Shown here piece by piece: positions 23,212 through 30,920 of a stretch of DNA of 35,262 bases. The notes below the pieces were generated by a model. That model was not told the origin of the DNA and ran no database searches. It was given only the letters and a program-made list of their open reading frames with translations. How positions within the stretch are numbered: the stretch's first letter is position 1; every line of letters begins with the position of its first letter. The stretch lies in contig JAJFVB010000146.1 in the NCBI GenBank assembly GCA_021372055.1, positions 1 to 35,262 of the forward strand, read 5' to 3'. A program made the translations under genes and the position numbers. The DNA is from Desulfobacteraceae bacterium (GTDB taxonomy: Bacteria; Desulfobacterota; Syntrophobacteria; Syntrophobacterales; Syntrophobacteraceae).

Positions 23212-24870
23212 TTACACGACGTATTTGATCTGAAGGCGCTGGGCTGCGCTGCTGTCATCAATCGCCAGGGCGTCGGACATGCCGATGGGCAGCGACGTGG
23301 AGCGGCCCAGGGGCGCAACGATCTTCTTGAGTTCCGTGTCGAACGTGAGGAATACATCGACGACTCGTTCGGCTACCTTCTCGGGATCGAGCCGCCTGTA
23401 GAGGCGCGGGTCCTGGGAAGTGATGCCCTTGGGGCACTGGCCGATATTGCAGATGTTGCACCGGTCGGATTCGGATCCGAGGCAGCCGGCGGCCGATTGC
23501 ATCATGTACTTGCCGATCTGCACTCCGCTGGCCCCCAGCATGATGAGCGCCGCGGCATTGGCTGCGAGCTTGCCGTTCTTCCCTATGCCTCCGGCGGCGA
23601 AGAGCGGAATTTCGTTCTGCTTGCCGAGCCGGACCAGGTTGAGATAGCAGTCGCGGATGTTGCTCGCGATGGGGTGTCCCATGTGATCCATGGAAACGGA
23701 GTAGGCCGCGCCCGTTCCGCCGTCTTCGCCGTCGATGGAAAGCCCGCCCGCGTACGCATTGCGGGTCAGGTTGTTCAAAACGGCGAGAGCCGTCGAAGTG
23801 CCGGAGATCTTCGGGTATACGGGGACCCTGAAACCCCAGGCCATGTACATGGACTGGATCATCTTCGCCACGGACTCTTCAATGGAGTATTTCGTCTGGT
23901 GCGTCGGCGGGCTCGGCAGGCTCACTCCGGGCGGAACTCCGCGGATTGCGGCGATGAGCTTGTTGACCTTGTACCACATGAGCAGGCCGCCGTCGCCGGG
24001 CTTTGCGCCCTGTCCGTATTTGATCTCGATTGCGCAGGGGTCTTCCTTCATGTCGGGAAGGGCATGGATGATTTCATCCCATCCGAAGTAGCCGCTTGCG
24101 ATCTGCAGAATAGTGTACTTGAGGAAGCGAGACCGCAGCAGCCTCGGGGGGCAGCCGCCCTCGCCGGTGCACATCCGCACCGGCATGCCGAGTTCCTCGT
24201 TGAGGTAGGCGACTCCCATCTGAAGCCCCTCCCACATGCTCGGGGAAAGGGCGCCGAAGGACATGCTGCCGACAATCAGGGGATAGATTTCCCGCACCGG
24301 GGGAATCCAGCCGTTTTCGCGGTAGAGCCTGAGGCTGTCCGTTGCGGGCAGGACGCGGCCGAGGAGGGTGCGCAATTCGAACTCGTGCCGTCCGGCATCC
24401 AACGCGGGGTCGGTCAGCATCGAAATTCGCGTGAACTTGATGCGGTCAAGCGTGCCGAGATTGCGCGCATCGGGCACGTTTCTCCGGCCGCCGCGGCTGC
24501 GTGCCTGGCCGCCCCTGTTTATGTGAAAGCGCTGCTTGTCCGTTTCGTCGGACCTCGCCGGGAATATCGCGCCATTCGGGCACACCATGGTGCACATTGC
24601 GCATCCGATGCATGCGTAGGCCGGGTCCGTCCTCTGACGGATCCCGTGATAGACCTGGTAGATATTGGAAGAAGTGGTGGCCGGTCCTATCTCGGCCAGG
24701 GAGGGAATCTGGACGATTCTCTTCCTGTGGACTCCGAGTTCGACGGCCTGCACCGGGCAAACCGCGGCGCAGCGGCCGCAGAGGGTGCATTTTTCCTTGT
24801 CCCACTGAACCTGCCAGAGCAGGTCCTTCACGCTTAGTGAAGAAGGGGTAATGGTTCCATTTGAGAGCAT
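23212..24870 (-). CDS. glutamate synthase FMN subunit with N-terminal ferredoxin domain (archaeal type)
   Basis: This 552-residue protein carries the FMN-binding TIM barrel in which 2-oxoglutarate and ammonia form glutamate (GSMSFGALS, GEGGCPPRL, KYGQGAKPGDGG, IDGEDGGTGAAY). A 3Fe-4S-type cysteine loop is near the end (CNICNIGQCPKG). The first 130 residues hold two 4Fe-4S ferredoxin motifs (CTLCGRCAAVCP and CIGCAMCTMVCP), as in archaeal-type glutamate synthases. GGAGG lies 7 bases before the ATG, and the gene overlaps the amidotransferase gene by 37 bases, so the complex is co-translated. It lacks the amidotransferase and GXGXG parts, which are separate genes. Confidence 0.92.
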   Translation of the reverse strand: MLSNGTITPSSLSVKDLLWQVQWDKEKCTLCGRCAAVCPVQAVELGVHRKRIVQIPSLAEIGPATTSSNIYQVYHGIRQRTDPAYACIGCAMCTMVCPNGAIFPARSDETDKQRFHINRGGQARSRGGRRNVPDARNLGTLDRIKFTRISMLTDPALDAGRHEFELRTLLGRVLPATDSLRLYRENGWIPPVREIYPLIVGSMSFGALSPSMWEGLQMGVAYLNEELGMPVRMCTGEGGCPPRLLRSRFLKYTILQIASGYFGWDEIIHALPDMKEDPCAIEIKYGQGAKPGDGGLLMWYKVNKLIAAIRGVPPGVSLPSPPTHQTKYSIEESVAKMIQSMYMAWGFRVPVYPKISGTSTALAVLNNLTRNAYAGGLSIDGEDGGTGAAYSVSMDHMGHPIASNIRDCYLNLVRLGKQNEIPLFAAGGIGKNGKLAANAAALIMLGASGVQIGKYMMQSAAGCLGSESDRCNICNIGQCPKGITSQDPRLYRRLDPEKVAERVVDVFLTFDTELKKIVAPLGRSTSLPIGMSDALAIDDSSAAQRLQIKYVV

Positions 24871-25964
24871 ATGCGGACCTCCGAGCGGTCAGAAGGAATG
24901 ATTACTGTATCGAGATGCATGGGTTGAAAATCTTTGCTTTTGTCCCTGTCGGGAATAGCCGCGTCCAGGCCACACATCTCCGAGGAAAGCGCGTACATGC
25001 CCTTTTTCCCGCCCGCGACCGCGGGCCGGAGCTTCTTGCGGTCCTGGACGAGGAAGAGCGAGTTGTCGGGCAGGCGGCCGATCACGCAATTGGGGCCGTC
25101 GATTATGAGCCTGCGGCATGAGCGCTTGAGCTGCCTCAGGAAGGCGCTGTCGGGATGATTTTCGAGGTCTTCATCCTGCAGCGGGGTGATGATGTGCTTA
25201 AAGGCCTCTATCCCGAGCCCGAGCCGGCGCAGCGTGTAGTGGCAAATGTGCGTGAAGACCTCGGAGTCGGACTGGTAGCCGACGTACCCGGGAAAACCGC
25301 GCGACATGAGGTATTCGCGGTTGGGGACAAAGGCGGTGTTCTCGCCGTTTGTCATCGATGCGATGCCCTGGATGAAAAACGGATGACAGGCATAGAGGTT
25401 GATCGCATAGTTCGTGTTCTGCCTGCCCTGGGCGAGGATGACCCTTGCACGCAGCTCTTCGTGGTCCAGTCGGAGGTATTCCGCCACCTTGAGGGGGTCT
25501 CCGATTTCCTTTAGCATGATCACATCCGGCCAGAAGCTGTAGATGATCATGTCTTCTTTCTCCTCGCCCATCTGCCGCAGCTGAAGGCGGGTCAGGAGGA
25601 GCCGCTGCTCGATTTCCGCCTGATCGAGCCCTTCCCACGTTTCGGGATATTCATATGCGCGAATGAGGTAGATGTCGCGACGGGGGGTCCCGGAAGGGGG
25701 CGTCTTGGGTGTTCTGATGGAGAGCTTGTGCTTGGTCATAAACCCAAGATTCATCATATACTGGTCCAGGCGCTTCAGTCCGTCGTTTGTAAAAATCCCG
25801 GAGAGGATGGGGGCACCCTTCATCTCCTCGAACGGGCCGCTCAGATCACTCAGAAACAGCCCGACACCCGAGCCGTCATGGCCCTCGCGCATCACGTCCA
25901 AAGCGCGCATGGCCAGGATCGGGGACTGAGGCTCTTCACTCGTCAATGCGAACAAACGGCACAT
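24834..25964 (-). CDS. glutamate synthase amidotransferase subunit (class II GATase)
   Basis: This 376-residue protein is the glutaminase part of a split glutamate synthase: it releases ammonia from glutamine for the FMN subunit. It begins MCRLFAL, so removal of Met exposes the catalytic Cys. I therefore chose ATG 25964, which has AGGAGA about 10 bases ahead; ATG 25973 is also near that site but would bury the Cys. Typical class II pieces follow: REGHDGSGVGL, YQSDSEVFTHICHY. It overlaps the FMN subunit gene and heads the three-gene operon. A promoter lies about 230 bases upstream. Confidence 0.9.
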   Translation of the reverse strand: MCRLFALTSEEPQSPILAMRALDVMREGHDGSGVGLFLSDLSGPFEEMKGAPILSGIFTNDGLKRLDQYMMNLGFMTKHKLSIRTPKTPPSGTPRRDIYLIRAYEYPETWEGLDQAEIEQRLLLTRLQLRQMGEEKEDMIIYSFWPDVIMLKEIGDPLKVAEYLRLDHEELRARVILAQGRQNTNYAINLYACHPFFIQGIASMTNGENTAFVPNREYLMSRGFPGYVGYQSDSEVFTHICHYTLRRLGLGIEAFKHIITPLQDEDLENHPDSAFLRQLKRSCRRLIIDGPNCVIGRLPDNSLFLVQDRKKLRPAVAGGKKGMYALSSEMCGLDAAIPDRDKSKDFQPMHLDTVIIPSDRSEVRICSQMEPLPLLH

Positions 25965-26198
25965 TGCTCTCATTTCTCCTTGATGGAAAATACGCTCTCT
26001 CCCCTCGGGGCGAGCGGGCACGAAGAAACCCTGTGCAATCGGTACGGAACTCTATCGGAAACCCGGGAAGGGGCGAACCTGACGCATACGTGAGACTACC
26101 GGGGCTTTCCCGCTGTGTCGTCCAGCACTTCCTGCTAAGGAATAGTGAAACTGAAAGACTTTCGTGCATATAAGCATTGCTAACACATCGAAATTACT

Positions 26199-26228
26199 AC
26201 TATACCAGAGAAAGGTGCAATCTTGCAA
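26199..26228 (-). promoter_or_regulatory. sigma-70 extended -10 promoter of the glutamate synthase operon
   Basis: On the minus strand TTGCAA (26228-26223), an 18-base spacer and TATAGT (26204-26199) are preceded by TGG, giving an extended -10. The start would be near 26192, leaving a leader of about 230 bases before the first gene. The rest of 25965-26358 holds no supported gene. Confidence 0.6.
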
Positions 26229-26358
26229 CACAATTCTTCAATCCGGCCGGTGCCGGGGGCGATGCAAATACATAACCGTAACAGTAGAAAAAGTATAGCT
26301 CAGCGCGGTTGTAAAAATGGCCCGGTTCGGGGATCGAATGAAAATTTCGGGGAAAACG

Positions 26359-28425
26359 CTACCGTGAGAATTCGAAGATGAGAGGAGATGCCTTGGTTTC
26401 CCAGACGCCCTTCGTGCCGACTGTACCGTCCGAAAAGGCGAGGTAGCTGTATTTCCCGTAGTGGGTAATCTTGTGGGCGGCGGCGGAAACGGAAGCTCTC
26501 TGGGCTCCGGGGACGGGCAGCAGGAGCGCTGTCAGCCGCCCGGTGCGCCTCGGGTCGGCAAAGACGAGAAAAAGGCAGTCGGCTTCGGAAAAAACGCTCA
26601 GGTCATAGGTGCGGGCCGAGAGCTCGAGCAGGGAAGACAGCGCTTTCGAACGGGGAAGCCCGAAGAAGAGAAGGTCCGCCGATTTGATCTTGCGCAGGTC
26701 GGCCTCTTTTTCGCTGAGCATGCGCGCTCCCCGGCGGCCAAGACCCTCCAGCAGGGTTGAAAAGGCGGGAAGCATCTCCCGGTCGATCCCGTCGGCCGTG
26801 ATCGCGGCAAGGTTCCCGGAGGCCTTCAGGCTGTTTACGGTGGCGGGGATCTCCCGGGGCGAGAGCAAACGGAAAACGTTTACTCCGGGGTCCGCAACGA
26901 GCTTTTTGGGCGCCTTCGAAGTCTGGATCGCAAAGCGGGTCACGCCGCCCGTGGGGTGAGCCTCCGCCCCTGTGGTGTTGTCTTCGGAGTCGGTGAGGGC
27001 AAGGTTGATCCGAAAATCGAAAAAAGGACGCGCCTGCACGATAGCTCCCGAAACCCTCCTGTTCGCGCCTCTTTTCGAAGATCTCACCTGCTGGAGCTTC
27101 AAGGAAGGAGCGCCCGGCCTCGAAATCCACTGCTCGAAGAATGCCTGCGCTTCCTGCGCATCCCATCCGCCGGTCTTTACGAAGGCATCCCGAAAGTCGA
27201 TCCAGGAAGCTTTCGCAAACAGCCTTTCCCGGAATACCTGCCGCAGGGACTCCCAGAAGGGTGCGTCGCCGATCCTTTGCCGGATCATGTGAAAGAGGAA
27301 AGCGGCCTTGCCGTAACCGACCGCCCGCGTCGACGGACTTGTGCGGCCGGTGAATTTGTTCAAAGGGAAATCGGCTCCCGAGGCTGCAAGAGTGGCATAA
27401 TCCTGCAGTATCTGCATGCGGTAGAGCCTGCCTTCTTCCGCAGAGACATGCTCGCGCGCAAGGTAGTCGGCCACGTAGGTTGCGAGTCCCTCGCACCAGT
27501 TGCCGGAATCGTAGTCGACAAGCACGCCGTTGCCCCACCACGAGTGGGCTATCTCATGCCTGAGGCTCGTCTGGGGAATGAACGGCAAGCGGAGCACCGT
27601 GCCGCCCATTAGCGTGTAGGAAGGGAACCCGTATCCGGTGGGGAAGAAGTTTTCGACGACCGCAAACTTGGGAAAAGGATACGGCCCGTGGAGTTTTTCG
27701 TAGAATGCGAGATGCTCGAGGGATGCGTTGAGGTAGGTCTCCGAAAGCGAATCGGAATCGGGAAGAAGATAGGTCATGACCGGGATTCGACCGGCGGTGT
27801 TTGAATGGACGACATACCTCCCGGCGGAAAGCGCCGGCCCCTGGCCGATAGCGCCGGTCTTCCACGAGGAAACGGTCCTGTCTTCCTCATCCGTGTGCCC
27901 TATGAGTTCTCCCGCAGTGACGGCATAGATGCCCTTGGGGGCGACGACCCTGATGTCGAATTCCACCTTCGCATCGGGTAGCCGCGCGTACCAGCCGGAA
28001 TCGGGCGGCAGAAAGACGCCCTTCCCGGAGACAATCCCCGTCACGCCGAAGCCGGGATTGTCGAAGTTTGCGACTTCCTGAGGGACTGAATCATCGAAGA
28101 CCGCTTCATAGGAAAGCAAGAGTTCGACTTTTCGCGGCGTAGCGCCCGGCGGAAGCGGGACGGTGATCCTGCCCGACTCGAAGGAATACTCGGCAGGCGC
28201 GCCGTCAACCCTCAGTTCTTCCATGCGCGCTTTTTCAGCGATAATGAGGTCTATGGAGTCAATTTCAACGGATTCGAGGCGGAGCGTGTCCTTAACGAGA
28301 ATGCTGTGCGCCTCGGGCCGAAGCTCGACGTTCAGGTCATGGCGGCAGGTCAGGGCGGAACACTCGCCGGCAAACGCCGCGCAGCAAAGCAGAAACAAAA
28401 GGAAAAACAGGCGGAAATCCCTCAT
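26359..28425 (-). CDS. secreted M1-like zinc aminopeptidase
   Basis: This 688-residue protein starts with a signal peptide (MRDFRLFFLLFLLCCAAFAG). Its catalytic centre has HEIAH at residues 290-294 and, 18 residues after the second His, Glu 312 in NWCEGLATY; usual M1 enzymes have 19. The peptide-binding GAMEN motif is not evident: GYGFPSYTLMGG stands in its region. An N-terminal beta domain (about 20-210) and a C-terminal extension (about 480-688) resemble the Gram-negative M1 class. It should cleave peptides in the periplasm or outside. ATG 28425 is preceded by GGAAACC. It lies 93 bases downstream of the selenocysteine rhodanese gene on the same strand. Confidence 0.82.
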   Translation of the reverse strand: MRDFRLFFLLFLLCCAAFAGECSALTCRHDLNVELRPEAHSILVKDTLRLESVEIDSIDLIIAEKARMEELRVDGAPAEYSFESGRITVPLPPGATPRKVELLLSYEAVFDDSVPQEVANFDNPGFGVTGIVSGKGVFLPPDSGWYARLPDAKVEFDIRVVAPKGIYAVTAGELIGHTDEEDRTVSSWKTGAIGQGPALSAGRYVVHSNTAGRIPVMTYLLPDSDSLSETYLNASLEHLAFYEKLHGPYPFPKFAVVENFFPTGYGFPSYTLMGGTVLRLPFIPQTSLRHEIAHSWWGNGVLVDYDSGNWCEGLATYVADYLAREHVSAEEGRLYRMQILQDYATLAASGADFPLNKFTGRTSPSTRAVGYGKAAFLFHMIRQRIGDAPFWESLRQVFRERLFAKASWIDFRDAFVKTGGWDAQEAQAFFEQWISRPGAPSLKLQQVRSSKRGANRRVSGAIVQARPFFDFRINLALTDSEDNTTGAEAHPTGGVTRFAIQTSKAPKKLVADPGVNVFRLLSPREIPATVNSLKASGNLAAITADGIDREMLPAFSTLLEGLGRRGARMLSEKEADLRKIKSADLLFFGLPRSKALSSLLELSARTYDLSVFSEADCLFLVFADPRRTGRLTALLLPVPGAQRASVSAAAHKITHYGKYSYLAFSDGTVGTKGVWETKASPLIFEFSR

Positions 28426-28437
28426 CACCGGTTTCCA

Positions 28438-28475
28438 TGTTCGCAAGGATTGTCGGGGGCATTGCCCCCGAACAT
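28438..28475 (-). repeat. nested palindromes between rhodanese and peptidase genes
   Basis: An 8-base-pair near-perfect palindrome (CGGGGGCA-T-TGCCCCCG, 28454-28470) lies inside an outer ATGTTCG/CGAACAT pair (28438-28444 with 28469-28475). A competing TGTCGG/CCGACA pair shares bases with it. The structure is 40 bases after the rhodanese stop and just before the peptidase ATG. It may end or attenuate transcription, or be one of the window's dispersed palindromes. Confidence 0.55.
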
Positions 28476-28518
28476 TTCCGACATGATAGTGCAGGATTTT
28501 CGCACTTGACAGCAAATT

Positions 28519-28929
28519 CTATTTTTTCTCCACGGGATATTTGCTGTCGGACCATTCGTGCCAGCCCCCCTTAAGCACGCGCACGCCGGTAAATCCCGAG
28601 GATGCGAGTATTTGCGCCACCCGGGCGCTCGTATGCTCGTTTTGTCAGGCGCAATAGAGCACGAGATTATCGCCGGGAGAGTACTGGTCCTTCCATTGGG
28701 AGACCTTCGTCGGGTCCCGCCACACCGCCCCCGCGATTTTCCACTGGGTGTTTTGCCACTCCCCCGGCAGGCGAACGTCAATGACGGTGGGTGCTCCCGG
28801 ACGTCCCATTTCGGCCTTCAATTCCTCCTTTGTCACCAGCGGGGAATCGTGCGCCCCGGAAACGGCGCCGCTAAGGATGACGAAGACAAAGACGGCTGCT
28901 GCCGCAACTCTTGCTGCAAGGGTATTCAT
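28519..28929 (-). CDS. secreted rhodanese-like selenoprotein (UGA-encoded selenocysteine)
   Basis: The reading frame from ATG 28929 is interrupted by TGA at 28647-28645 (codon 95) but continues for 41 codons with clear rhodanese homology to TAG at 28519-28521. A signal peptide (MNTLAARVAAAAVFVFVILSG) is followed by VIDVRLPGEW, then NLVLYCA-[UGA]-QNEHTSARVA and VRVLKGGWHEWSDSKYP. The UGA lies in the active-site loop where rhodaneses have the catalytic Cys (YCACPNE type), so selenocysteine replaces it. A SECIS-like hairpin follows the UGA. The 136-residue protein should act on sulfur or selenium in the periplasm. Standard annotation would stop at the UGA or call the opposite strand. Confidence 0.88.
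28605..28639 (-). promoter_or_regulatory. bacterial SECIS element of the rhodanese mRNA
   Basis: Eight bases after the UGA the mRNA folds as CGAG/CTCG, an internal loop, then GCGCC/GGCGC closed by the 5-base loop CGGGU with G at its second position. The loop is about 21 bases from the UGA, within the spacing known for SelB-binding hairpins. Confidence 0.75.
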
Positions 28930-29084
28930 AGCTGTTTCCTTTCGAAAATAGGATTTTGCGGCATGGCTGCCGCGCCCGCTTTCTCCAGTGTCGCTATGGG
29001 GTCGGCAGCATGCTACGCATCAAAAGATAGCCACCGCCCCGGGGAAGTCAAAATGATGCGAAAGCAGGTCCATTATTGCTTGCG

Positions 29085-29134
29085 GGACCACTTTCAATCC
29101 TCCGGATGATGTTTATTTCAATGAAAAGTGGTCC
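29085..29134 (+). terminator. terminator-like hairpin upstream of the RtcA-like/FAU-1 genes
   Basis: GGACCACTTTCA (29085-29096) pairs with TGAAAAGTGGTCC (29122-29134) with one bulged A, and TTCTTTTT follows on the plus strand. No plus-strand gene lies before it, so it could end an antisense or leader RNA. The surrounding gap 28930-29175 holds nothing else I can support. Confidence 0.45.
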
Positions 29135-29175
29135 TTCTTTTTGGAAATATTCGGGGACGGAAACGGAAGGTGCGC

Positions 29176-29373
29176 GTGATTGAGATCGATGGAGCGGAGA
29201 AATCGGGGAGCGGCGCACCGGTGAGATGTGCCGTTGCGCGCCTGCGCGAATTCTGCGTCCGAACGGCCCGCATCGAGTCGAACCTGCGGCTTGCGCAAAA
29301 GATCCCCGGGGCCGGGGCGGAACTCGACGACAGGCTGATTTCCATTGACGGCATCGGATTTTTGGGAAAATAA
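29176..29373 (+). CDS. RtcA-like N-terminal fragment (RNA 3'-phosphate cyclase)
   Basis: This 65-residue product begins GTG (29176, with GGAAGG five bases ahead). It reads as the first strand-helix unit of RNA 3'-terminal phosphate cyclase: IEIDG at the start, a Gly-rich turn, R-x-AVARL and later a PG turn. The family's GGGQ turn is replaced by GSGA, and the other 270 residues of the enzyme are absent. It may be a decayed remnant or a short stand-alone domain. It lies 24 bases before the FAU-1/DUF402 gene, so the two share a transcript and an RNA theme. Confidence 0.5.
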   Translation: MIEIDGAEKSGSGAPVRCAVARLREFCVRTARIESNLRLAQKIPGAGAELDDRLISIDGIGFLGK

Positions 29374-29397
29374 TCCGGGTGAAAAGGAGAAACGGGC

Positions 29398-30381
29398 ATG
29401 CGGCCCCGCATCAAGATCAGAGGCATCTACAGCACGGCTCTGACCCGATTCGCGCTGGATTCCGGGTTTGTCGTCGTCGCCCCGCTGCCCAGAGTTCAGG
29501 CGCGCTTTGCCGAAACGTTTCCCGAGGGGCCCTGGGATGTCGCCGTTCAGGATACCTGCGATTTCCAGGGCATCGAGCTTGCGGGGGACGCGGATAGTCT
29601 GTGCAATGTGCTCACGGCGATGCTGGAGAAACTGCAGGACCCCATCATTTCGGATTTCCTCCCCACCGAAGATGATGATCCCACCGCAAAAGCGACTCTC
29701 CAGCTGCCCGGAGCCGCCAAGGCGAAGCTTGACCTGCTGAGGGGCGCCGTGGTCCCGACGCTCCACAACCACCACAGGCTGAAGATCATAAACAGCGAAC
29801 TGCTGCGTGCCGCGGAATCGGAGCTTGTGAGGCATCCGGATGAGAAGCCCGAATTGGAAGCGATGCTTTTCAATGAGGCCATTCTCGGCCCCCTGAAGCG
29901 GGAAGGCGAGTTCCGGCTCGAACACGTGCGCGCCTCCGGCAAACCGATGCGCCCGCGCAAGGGGCGCATGCACAAATCATCGGAGGATCGGATCGTCTTC
30001 AAGCGCACCTTTGGCCAGGGGCGCTACGACGGCCTGAATCTGCCGATCCGAAGCGGAGATTACGGGTTGACCGAACTCAGGGAAGGCGACTGGTATGTGA
30101 GGCACAGTTACTTTTCTCGCGAGAGTCTGCTCATCGGGGACTACTTCAACATCAATACTCCGGTCGAGTTGTACCCGTACGGGGCCCGCTACGTCGACCT
30201 GGAGATCGACGTGGTGCGCCGATGCGGCGAGGAAGCCTTTTTAACGGACAGGGAAAAGCTGGAACTGCTGTGCCGGAAGGGCAGCATCAGCAAGGATCTG
30301 CATGCGAAGGCGCTGATCGTCGCCGAACAGATTCTTCGCAGTCTCAACCGCGAGAGAACGGACAAACCGGAGACAAGATGA
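29398..30381 (+). CDS. FAU-1-like RNase E/G-type protein with DUF402 domain
   Basis: This 327-residue protein fits the FAU-1 family: an N-terminal part related to RNase E/G (S1-like, residues about 1-110) and a C-terminal DUF402 domain (about 190-290; GDWYVRHSYFSRESLLIGDY, NTPVELYPYGARYVDLEIDV). Archaeal FAU-1 binds AU-rich RNA and cleaves ribosomal precursors; a related RNA-processing role is likely here. AAGGAGAA lies about 7 bases before the ATG. Its stop overlaps the next ATG (ATGA), so translation of the membrane protein is coupled. Confidence 0.75.
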   Translation: MRPRIKIRGIYSTALTRFALDSGFVVVAPLPRVQARFAETFPEGPWDVAVQDTCDFQGIELAGDADSLCNVLTAMLEKLQDPIISDFLPTEDDDPTAKATLQLPGAAKAKLDLLRGAVVPTLHNHHRLKIINSELLRAAESELVRHPDEKPELEAMLFNEAILGPLKREGEFRLEHVRASGKPMRPRKGRMHKSSEDRIVFKRTFGQGRYDGLNLPIRSGDYGLTELREGDWYVRHSYFSRESLLIGDYFNINTPVELYPYGARYVDLEIDVVRRCGEEAFLTDREKLELLCRKGSISKDLHAKALIVAEQILRSLNRERTDKPETR

Positions 30382-30752
30382 AAAGTAGAGGCGGAGCGTG
30401 GGCCATTCAGACACTTCTGGTCTGCAGCGTCTTCAATGCTGCCCTTGGGGTCCTCCTTTATCTCATGTCGGAAAAGATACTGGAGGCGGCCAATCAGTGG
30501 GTAGTGCCGTTCATCAGTCCGGGCGCTCCGAACATGCCGGAGGAATTGCGCTCCGCAATGAACAATTTCGGTGCATTTCTGGCCCAGCTTCGTGAATACC
30601 TCAAGCCGGCACTCGCTCTTCTCATGGCTTCCGCCACACTGCCGCTTTGGTTCGTGCTGTTCCTGCTCGGGTTGAGGCAGGTAAGACGCGCGGGAGCCGT
30701 CCAGCCCAAAACGGAAACCGCGCAGGAAGCTGCTCCGCCGGCAGGCGAGTAA
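30378..30752 (+). CDS. small membrane protein of unknown function
   Basis: This 124-residue protein has two membrane segments, at about residues 9-28 (IQTLLVCSVFNAALGVLLYL) and 79-97 (ALLMASATLPLWFVLFLLG), with a basic turn after the second and a Pro/Glu-rich tail. The ATG overlaps the FAU-1 stop in ATGA, so they are translationally coupled. No family is recognised. Confidence 0.7.
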   Translation: MKSRGGAWAIQTLLVCSVFNAALGVLLYLMSEKILEAANQWVVPFISPGAPNMPEELRSAMNNFGAFLAQLREYLKPALALLMASATLPLWFVLFLLGLRQVRRAGAVQPKTETAQEAAPPAGE

Positions 30753-30815
30753 ACCTCTGGAAAAGAGCGGAGAAAATGATTTCCCCCGCGCCCCCTAGGG
30801 ATTTCTGTCGCAGCC

Positions 30816-30856
30816 TTGGCGCTTGCGGCCGGCCGACGGCCCGCGGCAAGCGCCAA
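30816..30856. terminator. long hairpin between convergent genes
   Basis: An 11-base-pair perfect stem (TTGGCGCTTGC at 30816-30826 with GCAAGCGCCAA at 30846-30856) encloses a GC-rich loop that can pair further (GGCC/GGCC). It lies between the membrane-protein gene and the convergent response regulator gene, where it could stop both transcripts. Confidence 0.6.
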
Positions 30857-30883
30857 AATGAGCAGCGAAGCTTCGTGTGGGGT

Positions 30884-30903
30884 GTGGGGAGCGTGCTCCC
30901 CAC
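30884..30903. repeat. perfect short palindrome after the response regulator gene
   Basis: GTGGGGAGC-GT-GCTCCCCAC is a 9-base-pair perfect palindrome with a 2-base centre, 18 bases beyond the regulator stop. It is preceded by GGGGT, as is the palindrome at 35186-35206. Confidence 0.65.
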
Positions 30904-30920
30904 GATCTGGAGGCCTGGTA

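Noticed and set aside
21508-24837. A 1109-codon open frame on the plus strand
   Set aside because: It is opposite two glutamate synthase genes with full motifs; GC-rich codon usage opens the antisense frame, and its product has no domain.
28558-29109. A 183-codon plus-strand frame over the rhodanese gene
   Set aside because: The minus strand encodes an intact rhodanese once UGA is read as selenocysteine; the plus product has no recognisable features.
29113-29973. A 286-codon minus-strand frame over the FAU-1 gene
   Set aside because: The plus strand has a ribosome binding site, DUF402 motifs and an ATGA coupling to the next gene.
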